Counted from the stretch's first letter, positions 38,385-46,610 are shown. The stretch: 64,000 nucleotides of DNA from Candidatus Gastranaerophilales bacterium (GCA_910587375.1 CAJULR010000036.1:124001-188000), one strand, 5' to 3'. Notes: generated by a model from the letters alone, not told the origin. Numbers and translations are program-made.

Positions 38385-39731
38385 TTACAGGTTTACGTTT
38401 CTCATCATATCTTTTAAAGTTTGAATTGTGGTTTCCATTGAAACAAGGTCCGTTGTTTTTTGCTGTAAAAATCCGTTAATTTCTGGCATAAGCTGAATTG
38501 CAATGTCGAGTTTTGGGTTTGAGCCCGCCTGATACATCCCAACGTCAATCAGGTCCTTGTTTTCGCGGTATAAAGAGAGCAATTGCCGCATTTTGCCTGC
38601 CGCTTGCTGGTGTTCTTTGTCTGTAATCGTTGTAAAAAGCCTTGAAATCGACCCAAGGGTGTCAATTGCAGGATAGTGGTTCATTTCAGCCACCTTACGG
38701 GACAAAAATATGTGCCCGTCAACGATTCCGCGGACAATGTCCACAATCGGGTCTGTAATGTCGTCCCCCTCCATTAAAACAGTGTAAAGCGCTGTGATAG
38801 AGCCTTTTTCGGAGTTTCCTGTTCTCTCAAGCGCGCGCTGAATCCAAGAAAAAATTGAAGGCGGGTAACCCTTCATTGTGGGCGGTTCTCCAAGGGACAG
38901 GCCCACCTCTCTTCCTGCCATAGCGCACCTTGTAACCGTATCCGTCATAAGGAAAACCTTTTTGCCTTGGTCTCTAAAGTATTCGCAGACAGAAGTTGCC
39001 GCAAGCAGGCATTTCATACGGATTAGCGGAGGTAAATCTCCCGTAGCGCAGACCACGACTGATTTTTTCATACCCTCGGGGCCAAGAGAATCTTCCATAA
39101 ATTCTTTAACTTCACGGCCGCGTTCGCCGATAAGCGCCATAACATTGACATCCGCCTCTGAATTTCGTGCAATCATGCCAAGAGTGGTACTTTTGCCGAC
39201 CCCGGAGCCCGCAAACAGCCCCATACGCTGGCCTGTGCCCATAGTAAGAAGAGAGTCAATCGCTCTAATCCCCGTGGAGAGCGTGTCTTTGATAATTGGC
39301 CTTTTAAACGGGTCCGGAACAGAGCCATTGATATTAACATATTCGGCATTTGTAACATCAAGCGGGTGCCCGTCCATAGGCTCTCCAAGCGGATTTATAA
39401 GACGCCCTAAAAGAAAATCCCCGACAGGAAGCATAATTGGGCCGCCTGTGCTTTCCACAAGGCTTCCCTGGCCTATGCCTTCGCCGTCATAGAGGAGCAA
39501 AAGCTGCGCCACATCGCCCTTAAAGGCTTGTACTTCTGCCGCTTTTTTTTCGCCCGTGTAGGTTTGAATATAGCACAAATCGCCAATTTTAAGCCCCGGA
39601 AGCTTTACATCCACCGTGAGCCCCAAAAGCTTTGATACAACGCCCTTATACTCGTAAAGCTTAGTGTTTTCAAGGATATTCAGGGCTTTTGTTTTTGTAT
39701 TATGAACTTTTAATTCGACATTTTCGTCCAT
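38385..39731 (-). CDS. FliI/SctN-type flagellar or type III secretion ATPase, orphan
   Basis: A 448-residue F1-ATPase-like protein with Walker A GSGVGKST (175-181), LIGERGREVKEFMEDSLG, the typical ATGDLPPLIRMKCLLAATSVCEYFRDQGKKVFL stretch, DSVTR-like DTVTRCAMAGREVGLSLGEPP and the GSITALYTVLMEGDD segment that distinguishes FliI/SctN from Rho and F1 subunits. The open frame reaches 39830 and would overlap the XRE gene. I place the start at 39731 because TATAAT (39743-39738) ends 6 nt before that ATG. No flagellar or type III export genes flank it; the rest of the apparatus must be elsewhere, or lost. Confidence 0.9.
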   Translation of the reverse strand: MDENVELKVHNTKTKALNILENTKLYEYKGVVSKLLGLTVDVKLPGLKIGDLCYIQTYTGEKKAAEVQAFKGDVAQLLLLYDGEGIGQGSLVESTGGPIMLPVGDFLLGRLINPLGEPMDGHPLDVTNAEYVNINGSVPDPFKRPIIKDTLSTGIRAIDSLLTMGTGQRMGLFAGSGVGKSTTLGMIARNSEADVNVMALIGERGREVKEFMEDSLGPEGMKKSVVVCATGDLPPLIRMKCLLAATSVCEYFRDQGKKVFLMTDTVTRCAMAGREVGLSLGEPPTMKGYPPSIFSWIQRALERTGNSEKGSITALYTVLMEGDDITDPIVDIVRGIVDGHIFLSRKVAEMNHYPAIDTLGSISRLFTTITDKEHQQAAGKMRQLLSLYRENKDLIDVGMYQAGSNPKLDIAIQLMPEINGFLQQKTTDLVSMETTIQTLKDMMRNVNL

Positions 39732-39771
39732 AGTGACATTATAATGATTTTTCTGCTTGCGGGCAAAAAGG

Positions 39772-39990
39772 TTAATTTTCAAAGTCGAAAAGGTCTTTAA
39801 GGGGGATTTCAAGGGCGTTTGCGATGGCAATTATGGTGCGAAAAGAAGGTCTTACATATGCAACTTCAACTTTACCAATCAAATTTACGCTTTTAGATGT
39901 CTTATCCGCAAGATTTTCTTGAGTAAGGCCTCTTAAAACCCTGTATTTCTTTATATTTAAGCCAAGTTTTTTGTAAACTTCCTCATACAT
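39772..39990 (-). CDS. XRE-family transcriptional regulator, small
   Basis: 72 residues, consisting of one Cro/CI-type helix-turn-helix domain (LGLNIKKYRVLRGLTQENLADKTSKSVNLIGKVEVAYVRPSFRTIIAIANAL). The TATAAA hexamer at 40004-39999 ends 8 nt before the ATG and there is no ribosome site. The TACGTAAA-type elements at and next to this promoter suggest that it controls itself and the divergent gene at 40080. Confidence 0.85.
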   Translation of the reverse strand: MYEEVYKKLGLNIKKYRVLRGLTQENLADKTSKSVNLIGKVEVAYVRPSFRTIIAIANALEIPLKDLFDFEN

Positions 39991-39997
39991 ACGTACA

Positions 39998-40045
39998 GTT
40001 TATACGTAAAAATTTATTAAGTTTACGTAATATACTTACGTAAAC
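39998..40045. promoter_or_regulatory. Palindromic operator between XRE regulator and divergent small gene
   Basis: A perfect palindrome at 40021-40045 has 10-bp arms GTTTACGTAA and TTACGTAAAC around 5 nt. A related half-site GTTTATACGTAAA lies at 39998-40010 over the regulator's own -10 region. Position and symmetry are those of an autoregulatory site for the 39772-39990 repressor; binding is inferred. Confidence 0.7.
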
Positions 40046-40079
40046 TGCTAAAATAAAATAATAAAAGGAAGGTAAAATT

Positions 40080-40298
40080 ATGAAAGAAAACTATTCAATT
40101 TTGGAAACAAAAAGGATGGAAATCGCAGAAAATGCGCTTGAAGCAAAGGTTTTATTTGAAAAAATTTTAACAGGCAAAAAAGGGCCTGATTCTGAAATCC
40201 TTGCAGGGCTTGGCAAAAAGGTTTGCGAGATGATGATAAAAAAATGTGAAGAATTTGAAATATTGTTAGACGAAGCGGAAAAAGTGCTTAAGAACTAG
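40080..40298 (+). CDS. Small helical protein of unknown function, divergent from XRE regulator
   Basis: 72 residues, charged and predicted to be almost wholly helical (MKENYSILETKRMEIAENAL ... ILLDEAEKVLKN). AAGGAAGG precedes the ATG at correct spacing, so translation is well supported. The gene shares the palindromic operator at 40021-40045 with the XRE regulator and is probably its target. It is too short to infer an activity. An antitoxin- or adaptor-like role is conceivable, but nothing shows it. Confidence 0.65.
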   Translation: MKENYSILETKRMEIAENALEAKVLFEKILTGKKGPDSEILAGLGKKVCEMMIKKCEEFEILLDEAEKVLKN

Positions 40299-40351
40299 AA
40301 CCTGTGCAGGCTCCCGTGTTTTTATTTTAATTGGCTGATAAACTATTTTGC

Positions 40352-41593
40352 CTACAAAAGTTCTTCCAAAATGCCGATTAGGGCGAGTTTTACGTGAAAA
40401 TAACTCAAGCCCCCCTGCATATAAACAGCATAAGGCGGGCGACAGGGGCCGTCTGCTGAAAGTTCAATCGTAGAGCCTTCTATGAAGCTTCCGCCTGCCA
40501 TAATTAATTTGTCTTCATACCCTGGAACGCCGTCAGGGATTGGGGTTAGGTAACTTTCAACGGGCGAATGTTTTTGAAGGGCGCGGCAGAAAGCCTCTTG
40601 CGCCTTTTGTTCTTCAAATTTTATTGTCTGAATTAAATCGCAGCGTGTGCAATCTGATTTTGGGTGTGTCTTAAAACCCACGTTTTCAAAGACTTTTGCG
40701 GCAAGAATAGCCCCCTTAACCGCATAGGACACCACACTTGGAGCCATAAAAAACCCTTGAAGCATAACGCGCGTTTGGTTAAACATAGCGCCGCCCTCTG
40801 TGCCGATTCCGGGCGCTGTCAGCCTTCTTGCGCACATTTCAATTAAATTTTTCTTTCCTGCAAGATAGCCGCCCGCTTCAACTATGCCGCCGCCCGGGTT
40901 TTTAATCAGGCTTCCTGCAATTAAATCTGCGCCGACATCTGTGGGCTCGGTTTTTTGTGTAAATTCGCCGTAGCAATTGTCCACAAAGCAGACTATTTCA
41001 GGGTTTATGCCTTTTACAATTTTAATAATCCGCTCAATATCAGAAACCGTGAGGGAATTTCTTAAGCTATAACCCCTTGAGCGTTGAATTGTAACCATTT
41101 TTGTATTAGGCTTGATAAATTTTGAAATAGAATCAAAATCGACATCCAGGTCGTTTAAAAGCGGCACTTCATTGTATTCTACGCCCATGGCACTTAAGGA
41201 GCAGTTGTAAAATTCGTGGTTTTTATTTTTACCTATAATTTCATCCAGAGTGTCGTAAGGGGCGCCTGCAATTGAAAGAAGGGCGTCACCGGGGCGGAGC
41301 ACGCCAAAAAGAGCACAGGCAATGGTGTGTGTGCCTGAAACAAAGTGGGGGCGCACGATTGCGGCTTCTGTGTTAAAGGCGTCTTTAAAAACATTATCCA
41401 GCGCTTCGCGGCCTAAATCGTCGTGGCCGTAGCCTGTTACTGTGTAGAAATGTTCTTCGCCAATTTTATTTTTTTGAAAGGCTTCAAGCACCTTTTTTTG
41501 GTTAAATTCCGCAATTTCATCGGTTTTTTGAAAAAGATGAAAAACCTCTTTTTCCGCTGCGTTAACGATTTCGCGCGCTTTTTCTTCTATCAT
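40352..41593 (-). CDS. Methionine gamma-lyase family protein (aluminium-resistance family, PLP enzyme)
   Basis: A 413-residue fold-type I PLP enzyme that matches the family once named aluminium resistance protein: FYTVTGYGHDDLGREALDNVF, RPHFVSGTHTIACALFGVLRPGDALLSI, GAPYDTLDEIIG, QRSRGYSLR, VDNCYGEFTQ, and the probable PLP-lysine segment GSLIKNPGGGIVEAGGYLAG. Members are thought to cleave sulfur amino acids, but the substrate is not firmly known. It stands between the small gene at 40080 and rubredoxin. Confidence 0.88.
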   Translation of the reverse strand: MIEEKAREIVNAAEKEVFHLFQKTDEIAEFNQKKVLEAFQKNKIGEEHFYTVTGYGHDDLGREALDNVFKDAFNTEAAIVRPHFVSGTHTIACALFGVLRPGDALLSIAGAPYDTLDEIIGKNKNHEFYNCSLSAMGVEYNEVPLLNDLDVDFDSISKFIKPNTKMVTIQRSRGYSLRNSLTVSDIERIIKIVKGINPEIVCFVDNCYGEFTQKTEPTDVGADLIAGSLIKNPGGGIVEAGGYLAGKKNLIEMCARRLTAPGIGTEGGAMFNQTRVMLQGFFMAPSVVSYAVKGAILAAKVFENVGFKTHPKSDCTRCDLIQTIKFEEQKAQEAFCRALQKHSPVESYLTPIPDGVPGYEDKLIMAGGSFIEGSTIELSADGPCRPPYAVYMQGGLSYFHVKLALIGILEELL

Positions 41594-41673
41594 ACTTCTT
41601 CCTTTTGCTTATTCTTTTATGGTTTTTTGTTTTTTGGGCCCCAGAAGCGGGGCCTGAAACCAGGATATTGTGC

Positions 41674-41835
41674 TTAACTTTGCTTTACAAACTGACTTTT
41701 TCCTGCGTTGCAAATCGGGCATTTCCAATCTTCAGGAAGTTCGCTAAACGGTGTGTTTGGTGCGATATTATTGTCCGGGTCGCCTGTTTCAGGGTCGTAA
41801 ACATATCCGCAAAGCAAGCAAACGTATTTTTCCAT
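41674..41835 (-). CDS. Rubredoxin
   Basis: 53 residues with one iron held by four cysteines: C6 and C9 in YVCLLCGYVYDPETGDPD, C39 and C42 in DWKCPICNAGKSQF. A GGAGAAAC-type ribosome site precedes the ATG. It is a small one-electron carrier, in anaerobes usually partnering rubrerythrin, superoxide reductase or oxygen-detoxifying flavoproteins, none of which are adjacent. The flanking gene is the PLP enzyme, with which it shares direction. Confidence 0.93.
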   Translation of the reverse strand: MEKYVCLLCGYVYDPETGDPDNNIAPNTPFSELPEDWKCPICNAGKSQFVKQS

Positions 41836-41983
41836 TTTGTTTCTCCTTTATTTTTACACAAAAAAAGGATATGGAAAAAGATGGGAAAAAACATTGCCGT
41901 TAAGGAGATAGCCGAAATAATTAAAATGTTTTGAAAACCGGGGTACAAAATAAGCACTGTTATGCCCTGAAATGGTGTGATAG

Positions 41984-41989
41984 TATAAG
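41984..41989 (+). promoter_or_regulatory. Candidate -10 of the hydrophobic minigene RNA
   Basis: TATAAG with TTATGC 18 nt upstream (41960-41965) predicts an RNA start near 41997, just before the GCCCTA arm that can pair with the region after the minigene. Weak as a promoter on its own. Confidence 0.3.
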
Positions 41990-42069
41990 TTTTGGGTAGG
42001 CCCTAGAGGCGAACTTTCCTCTCCAAACAACATAACTGCAGTATGAAGTTGGAAAGGGGGGATGCAACA

Positions 42070-42141
42070 GTGATAATTAGCGAAAAAGCGCTAATAATAA
42101 TTTTATTAATTATCTTAGCGCTTAAACTGTTAATATCATAG
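42070..42141 (+). CDS. Hydrophobic minigene, 23 codons, second copy of the type seen at 825-899
   Basis: A GTG start follows GGAAAGGGGGG at good spacing. The frame encodes a short polar start (MIISEKAL) and then mostly Ile, Leu and Ala with one Lys near the end, stop TAG. The coding region contains 9-bp arms AAGCGCTAA (42086-42094) and TTAGCGCTT (42115-42123). CTTTCCTCTCC at 42014-42024 can pair with the ribosome site, and GCCCTA (42000-42005) with TAGGGC (42139-42144) would close the whole element. A terminator-like hairpin follows. An ATG at 42062 is out of frame and gives only three codons. No family recognised. Confidence 0.5.
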   Translation: MIISEKALIIILLIILALKLLIS

Positions 42142-42151
42142 GGCTTTTAAA

Positions 42152-42184
42152 GGGAATGTTACGAGCATTCCCGCCCGATATTTT
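42152..42184 (+). terminator. Terminator-like hairpin after the second minigene
   Basis: GGGAATG and CATTCCC form a 7-bp stem with a short loop, followed by a TATTTTAATTAT stretch. It ends the minigene transcript on the plus strand. Confidence 0.55.
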
Positions 42185-42235
42185 AATTATAAACCGTTTT
42201 AAATAAAATTCAAGAGTGTTTTGTGCGGAAACCCG

Positions 42236-42262
42236 CCAAGGAAAAAGGGACAGAGGAGCCCT
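42236..42262 (-). terminator. Candidate terminator of the sigma factor gene
   Basis: Immediately after the stop codon on the minus strand, AGAGG/CCTCT (or AGGG/CCCT) can form a short stem followed by CTTTTTCC. A second small hairpin (GCGG/CCGC) lies a few bases on. Confidence 0.4.
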
Positions 42263-43258
42263 CTACATTCCTATATAATTTTTCAAATTTCCGCTTAGGT
42301 TTTGGTTTTTGCAGAGTTTTTTCAATTTTGAAATGGCCCTTGTTTCAATTTGTCTTATTCTTTCCCTTGAAACGCCGTATCTGGTGCCAATTTCGTCCAA
42401 AGTTTTTTTCTGTCCGTTATCATCCAGGCCAAAGCGCATAATTAAAACGTCTTTTTCTTTTTGATTCAATTGGTTTAACATTTTGTGGACATCATCAAGC
42501 AAATTTTCCTGTGTTACTTTGGTGTCAGGGGTTAAGTGGCTTTCATCCACAATAAAATCGGCAATTTTTGATGAATCATCCTTTTGATTTGCCGGGGTTT
42601 CAATACTTATGGTGCTTTGGGCCGATTTCATAAGGGCGGATAATTTAGACAAGGGCATATTAATTTTTGCCGCAATTTCTTCTTTTGTGGGCATTCTGTT
42701 TAATTCTGTAGAAAGCTCAATTGTGGCCCTTTTAATTTTTCCCAAAGTTTCAATCATATGTACAGGAAGCCTTATCATTCTTGATTTGTCGGCAATTCCT
42801 CTGGTTATTGATTGTTGAATCCACCAAGTTGCATAGGTTGAAAACTTGTAACCCTTTGTATAGTCAAATTTTTCAGCCGCCTTCATAAGGCCCATATTTC
42901 CTTCCTGAATTAAATCCAAAAATGAAAGTCCGCGGCCTATATATTTTTTAGCGATTGAAACAACAAGCCTAAGGTTTGAACTTACCAAAGTTTCTTTTGC
43001 TTTTGTTGAATTATTTTCTTTAATTTCCTTTGCAACGGCCATTTCTTCTTCATAAGACAAAAGAGGAATTTTTCCTATTTGCTGCAGGTAAATTTTAACC
43101 GAATCGTCCGCTATAACGCTTTTATAGTCGACTTTTACTTTATTATCAACTTCAAGAATTTCATCTTCTGAATTTTCAGATGTTAATTCTTCCGTTTGTT
43201 CTTCGATTTCGTCGAACTCTTCTTTATGTTTTTTGCTTTTCTGTGGTTTTGTTTTCAT
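42263..43258 (-). CDS. rpoD: Primary-type sigma-70 factor (RpoD/SigA-like)
   Basis: 331 residues with regions 1.2 to 4: DSVKIYLQQIGKIPLLSYEEE (1.2), LRLVVSIAKKYIGRGLSFLDLIQEGNMGLMKA and FSTYATWWIQQSITRGI (2.1-2.4), a region 3, and the region 4 helix-turn-helix LDEIGTRYGVSRERIRQIE. An acidic N-terminal stretch replaces region 1.1. The closeness to RpoD suggests the housekeeping factor or a group 2 relative; the two cannot be told apart from one gene. AGGAGAAAC precedes the ATG. Confidence 0.9.
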   Translation of the reverse strand: MKTKPQKSKKHKEEFDEIEEQTEELTSENSEDEILEVDNKVKVDYKSVIADDSVKIYLQQIGKIPLLSYEEEMAVAKEIKENNSTKAKETLVSSNLRLVVSIAKKYIGRGLSFLDLIQEGNMGLMKAAEKFDYTKGYKFSTYATWWIQQSITRGIADKSRMIRLPVHMIETLGKIKRATIELSTELNRMPTKEEIAAKINMPLSKLSALMKSAQSTISIETPANQKDDSSKIADFIVDESHLTPDTKVTQENLLDDVHKMLNQLNQKEKDVLIMRFGLDDNGQKKTLDEIGTRYGVSRERIRQIETRAISKLKKLCKNQNLSGNLKNYIGM

Positions 43259-43320
43259 TAGTTTCTCCTAAAAGAACAAAGCCATTATAACTTATTTTTT
43301 CAAATTTGCCCAATTAATTA

Positions 43321-44097
43321 CTACATATATTCGGTTTGTCTTATTGTTTCATATATTACAACGGCAGCGCATGCCGAAACATTTAGTGATTCAAATTTTG
43401 TGGGCACTTTAATTTTAAAGTCGGCTTTGTTTAATAATGTCTTTGAAATGCCGTCCCCTTCTGCGCCAAGCACCAGGGCGAAATTCATGTTTTTATAATC
43501 AACATCAAAATAATTATCACTATTGTTCATATCTAAAGCAATTATCCACCAGTCGTTATTTTTTAAATAATCAACAGCGCCTGACAGACTATTTGCTTTT
43601 ATGATTGGGATGTGGTTTACCGCCCCTGCGGAGGTTTTTTCAACAACGGGCGTTATTGGGCATGCCCTGTGGTTTCCTATAAGAATGCCGTCATAGCCTG
43701 CTGCAGTTGCGGTTCTTATTATGGCGCCAAAGTTATGAGGGTCTGAAACGCCGTCTAATATTACGAGTTTTTTGAATTTTTCAGGTGAATTTTTTTTGGC
43801 ATGCTCTACAAAATTTTCCAAAGTAATATATTCAACAGGGGAAACCGAAGCCACAACCCCTTGTAAATTCACATCTTCGCCGGTTCCCTCCTTGATTATC
43901 TCTAAATATTTATTAAGATTTGTAAACTGAATTATTACAGAATTATTAAGAGCTGTTTCTTTAATTTTTTTTAAACGGTTATCAAGACCGATATTTTTTG
44001 AAATGTAAATTTTATTGATTCTTTTAGGGTTTTTTAACAATGTTTCCAATACCGCATTTTTGCCAAAAATGTAATTTTTCAATTTTTTATACTCCAT
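43321..44097 (-). CDS. rlmB: TrmH/RlmB-family rRNA 2'-O-methyltransferase
   Basis: SpoU/TrmH-type SAM-dependent methyltransferase. An N-terminal L30e-like substrate-binding domain (FGKNAVLETLLKNPKRINKIYISK) is followed by the knotted catalytic domain: ILDGVSDPHNFGAIIRTATAAGYDGILI, TSAGAVNHIPII, FALVLGAEGDGISKTLLNKADFKIKVPT and SLNVSACAAVVIYE. This arrangement is that of RlmB, which methylates G2251 of 23S rRNA. 258 residues, complete. Confidence 0.92.
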   Translation of the reverse strand: MEYKKLKNYIFGKNAVLETLLKNPKRINKIYISKNIGLDNRLKKIKETALNNSVIIQFTNLNKYLEIIKEGTGEDVNLQGVVASVSPVEYITLENFVEHAKKNSPEKFKKLVILDGVSDPHNFGAIIRTATAAGYDGILIGNHRACPITPVVEKTSAGAVNHIPIIKANSLSGAVDYLKNNDWWIIALDMNNSDNYFDVDYKNMNFALVLGAEGDGISKTLLNKADFKIKVPTKFESLNVSACAAVVIYETIRQTEYM

Positions 44098-44198
44098 TTA
44101 TTGTATTTTTTTATAAATGTATTTTTCTTTTATTGTAATTATTGTATTATAAATTCTATATATATGTATGATTAGAGTTAAAAAAGAAAAAATGAGCA

Positions 44199-45875
44199 AT
44201 GTTTAATTTTGCCGGTACAACACACAAACAAGTAATTGGTATTTCTGTTACACCTAACATTGGTGTAGAAGTCATTCAGACTGACAGAAAGTCGAATCAG
44301 GTAATAAAATATGGACGCAGGTTCATAGAATACAATTTCTCCACAAGAGAAATTCAAGACTATGGTGCGTTCAAAAGTGCCGTGATCGACTTATTTAACG
44401 AACTTGACATTAACGCAAAGTCAAATGTATTTTTGACACTGCCAAACGTACACTTTGACTTTATGAATCTTCCTTTGATTTTGCCTGATGATGGTATCAA
44501 CACGGCAATTTCATCAAAAGCGGAAGAATCCTATATATTTAAGAGGGTGGAACCGATTTCTGCCTGGTTGGATGTTAACGTTAACACCAACACGGAAACA
44601 AGACACATCATCTATTCATCATTCCAAAAAACGGCAATTGATGAAATTAAAGATGTGTTCGCTGACATCGGCTCAAACCTTGTAGGTATTGAATCTGCTT
44701 ACAGTGCAATTTTGAGAGGTATTTATTTCTCAAATCTTTGCTCTCAGGAAATTGCAGAAAACCAAAGCTGGAACGTATTGTTAATCAATACAAACAGCTA
44801 TGCAATATTCTCTCTTGTAGGTACAAGATTGGTAGATTATCAGGAGGTTCCTCTTGCAATTAAGTCTTTCTCTTATGAAGAAGCTTATCAAGCAATTACA
44901 ACTTCTGTTTCACAAATTCTTCCTAATTACCCTGCAAGAAAATTGTTAATTGTTTCGCAGGCAGACGATATTTGTGCCGAAGTATTAAAGACACAAATTA
45001 TCTTCGATGAAAAGATTGAAACAATTGACTGTAATAAATATGCAAAGAAACCTTTTGTGGATGTTGCTCCTGAAATTACAAGCAAGGAAGCTTCTTCAAT
45101 TACATTATCCGCAATTGGTGCTGCAAACAGCCAAATGTCAGACTTCCTCGTATTAAACATTTTAGGAAAAGGCGCTGCCGCACAGCAAACCCTTTATGCA
45201 ACCTTTATGTTTATGGACAAGGAAATCCTTGTTACGCCTGATTTAATCAGAGGTGCTTCCTATGTTTTATCAGGTATAATTGCCCTGATTATTGTGGCGC
45301 TTGTCGGTCTTTCAATGATGGTTTCAAATATGTCGTCGAAAGAACTGCAGCAAATTAAGAACAGAACATCTTCAATTGAGGGTGAAATTAAGGCTTTAAC
45401 ATCGCAAGATGGTTTTGCCGATATTAATTCAATTATTAACGGCATTATTCTTGCAAATAAACAGGCTATAAGTTTCTATGATTCTTTAGCCTCAGATATT
45501 CCTTCAAACGTATGGCTTACATACTACTATAACCAAGATGGTAACAAGGTTGCAGTTGAAGGTATATCAACAACAATAAATGATATTTACGGTTATTATA
45601 AGAGTTTAAAGGTTTTATCACCGCAATCAAGTATCAAATTAAACAGACTTCAAGTGGTGACTGGGCCTTTGGATGACATCGACGCTAATATCAATGATAA
45701 TCAAAAGATTTTCGATTTTGAAATTGCAAACGTTCAATCTCCAAAATCTCAAAAAGCCGCTCAAGACCCTAATAACCAACAGGCAAACCAAAACGGTACG
45801 GCTAATTCAAGACAAACGGGTGCTTCTGTTGCTCCCCCAGTTCTTCCAAGATTAGAACCTGTTGATATGAATTAA
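44199..45875 (+). CDS. PilM/PilN-like type IV pilus assembly protein (probable fusion)
   Basis: 558 residues. The first ~345 resemble the actin-like PilM/GspL cytoplasmic domain (VIGISVTPNIGVEVIQ, VFLTLPNVHFDFMNLPLILP, WNVLLINTNSYAIFSLVGTRL). One membrane helix follows (about 355-375), then a periplasmic part with a coiled coil and a ferredoxin-like PilN-type domain (VWLTYYYNQDGNKVAVEGISTTINDIYGYYKSLK), ending in a Pro/Gln-rich tail. This is the order found when PilM and PilN, or GspL, are one chain. The next gene is PilO-like. No PilP, secretin or PilB follows. Confidence 0.78.
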   Translation: MFNFAGTTHKQVIGISVTPNIGVEVIQTDRKSNQVIKYGRRFIEYNFSTREIQDYGAFKSAVIDLFNELDINAKSNVFLTLPNVHFDFMNLPLILPDDGINTAISSKAEESYIFKRVEPISAWLDVNVNTNTETRHIIYSSFQKTAIDEIKDVFADIGSNLVGIESAYSAILRGIYFSNLCSQEIAENQSWNVLLINTNSYAIFSLVGTRLVDYQEVPLAIKSFSYEEAYQAITTSVSQILPNYPARKLLIVSQADDICAEVLKTQIIFDEKIETIDCNKYAKKPFVDVAPEITSKEASSITLSAIGAANSQMSDFLVLNILGKGAAAQQTLYATFMFMDKEILVTPDLIRGASYVLSGIIALIIVALVGLSMMVSNMSSKELQQIKNRTSSIEGEIKALTSQDGFADINSIINGIILANKQAISFYDSLASDIPSNVWLTYYYNQDGNKVAVEGISTTINDIYGYYKSLKVLSPQSSIKLNRLQVVTGPLDDIDANINDNQKIFDFEIANVQSPKSQKAAQDPNNQQANQNGTANSRQTGASVAPPVLPRLEPVDMN

Positions 45876-45896
45876 ATAAGGATATAGAAAAGAAAA

Positions 45897-46526
45897 ATGT
45901 TCCAGATTATTAAAGACAATATACTTTCGTTAATAATTGTAATTGCAGTTATACTTCTTGGGTTTAAGTATGTTCCGCCCGAAGTGACAAAGGCTGTAAA
46001 CCTTGCAAAATCAACAAGTTCTGCAAAACAAGAACTTGTTCAGAAAGAAAATAATGCAAGCAGTTTAAGAGCACAAGCAGAAGCTGCAGCAAGGGCGAAA
46101 GTTCCGCCAAAAGACGGAAAGAAAATCTATGAGCTTGAAGGTGCACAATTTAGCGCAGAAGCTTCATTTGCTCCTCTGTTTGAAATTGTTCTTTCTATTG
46201 CGCAAAATTCAGGAATTAAAATCAGATCAATTAATTATAATTACTCTCCTGAATCTGACCCTGTGTTTGCAGCGCATTTGCCCGAATATAATGTTTGTGA
46301 ACTTCAAATTCAAGCAATTGGCTCTTATGCACAGCTTCAAGGCTTCTTCAAAGGTTTAATGAAAGATAACAATTTAAATTATCTTGCTGAAGTTGAAATG
46401 CAGCCTTGGGAAAAAGACAAAACGATTTTGATTGCAAATGTTAAAATCAGACTTTATACAAAAACTCCTGGTGCAGCGCCTAAAGCCGCTTCTAATGTAG
46501 GCCCGCAGGCTCCAATGATTCCCTAA
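45897..46526 (+). CDS. PilO-like type IV pilus assembly protein
   Basis: 209 residues: an N-terminal membrane helix (LSLIIVIAVILLGFKYV), a coiled-coil stretch rich in Ala/Glu, then a ferredoxin-like domain (FEIVLSIAQNSGIKIRSINYNYSP ... CELQIQAIGSYAQLQGFFKGLM) as in PilO/GspM. It starts 21 nt after the PilM/PilN-like gene behind an AAGGA site and is ended by a strong terminator. The pair forms an inner-membrane alignment subcomplex. Confidence 0.8.
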   Translation: MFQIIKDNILSLIIVIAVILLGFKYVPPEVTKAVNLAKSTSSAKQELVQKENNASSLRAQAEAAARAKVPPKDGKKIYELEGAQFSAEASFAPLFEIVLSIAQNSGIKIRSINYNYSPESDPVFAAHLPEYNVCELQIQAIGSYAQLQGFFKGLMKDNNLNYLAEVEMQPWEKDKTILIANVKIRLYTKTPGAAPKAASNVGPQAPMIP

Positions 46527-46571
46527 GCACGGCTTGAGTTTCAGAGTTTCTTAAAAAAATAAAGATTTAAA

Positions 46572-46610
46572 AAATACCTTGGACAAAATTAAACGCCAAG
46601 GTATTTTTTT
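46572..46610 (+). terminator. Intrinsic terminator of the PilM/N-PilO operon
   Basis: An 11-bp stem AAATACCTTGG/CCAAGGTATTT runs directly into a T-run. One of the clearest terminators in the window. Confidence 0.85.

Noticed and set aside
39732..39830. An N-terminal extension of the FliI/SctN ATPase by 33 residues
   Set aside because: It would overlap the XRE gene in another frame, is basic and unlike the family, and a TATAAT sits directly before the ATG at 39731.
41881..41934. A 17-codon plus-strand frame starting MGKNIAVKEIAE upstream of the second minigene
   Set aside because: No convincing ribosome site and overlaps the rubredoxin promoter region; too short to support.
42000..42060. GAGGAAAG-like sequence on the minus strand reminiscent of the RNase P RNA core
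   Set aside because: The neighbouring conserved elements of RNase P RNA (for example ACAGAA near the 3' end) are absent; the sequence is better explained by pairing with the minigene's ribosome site.
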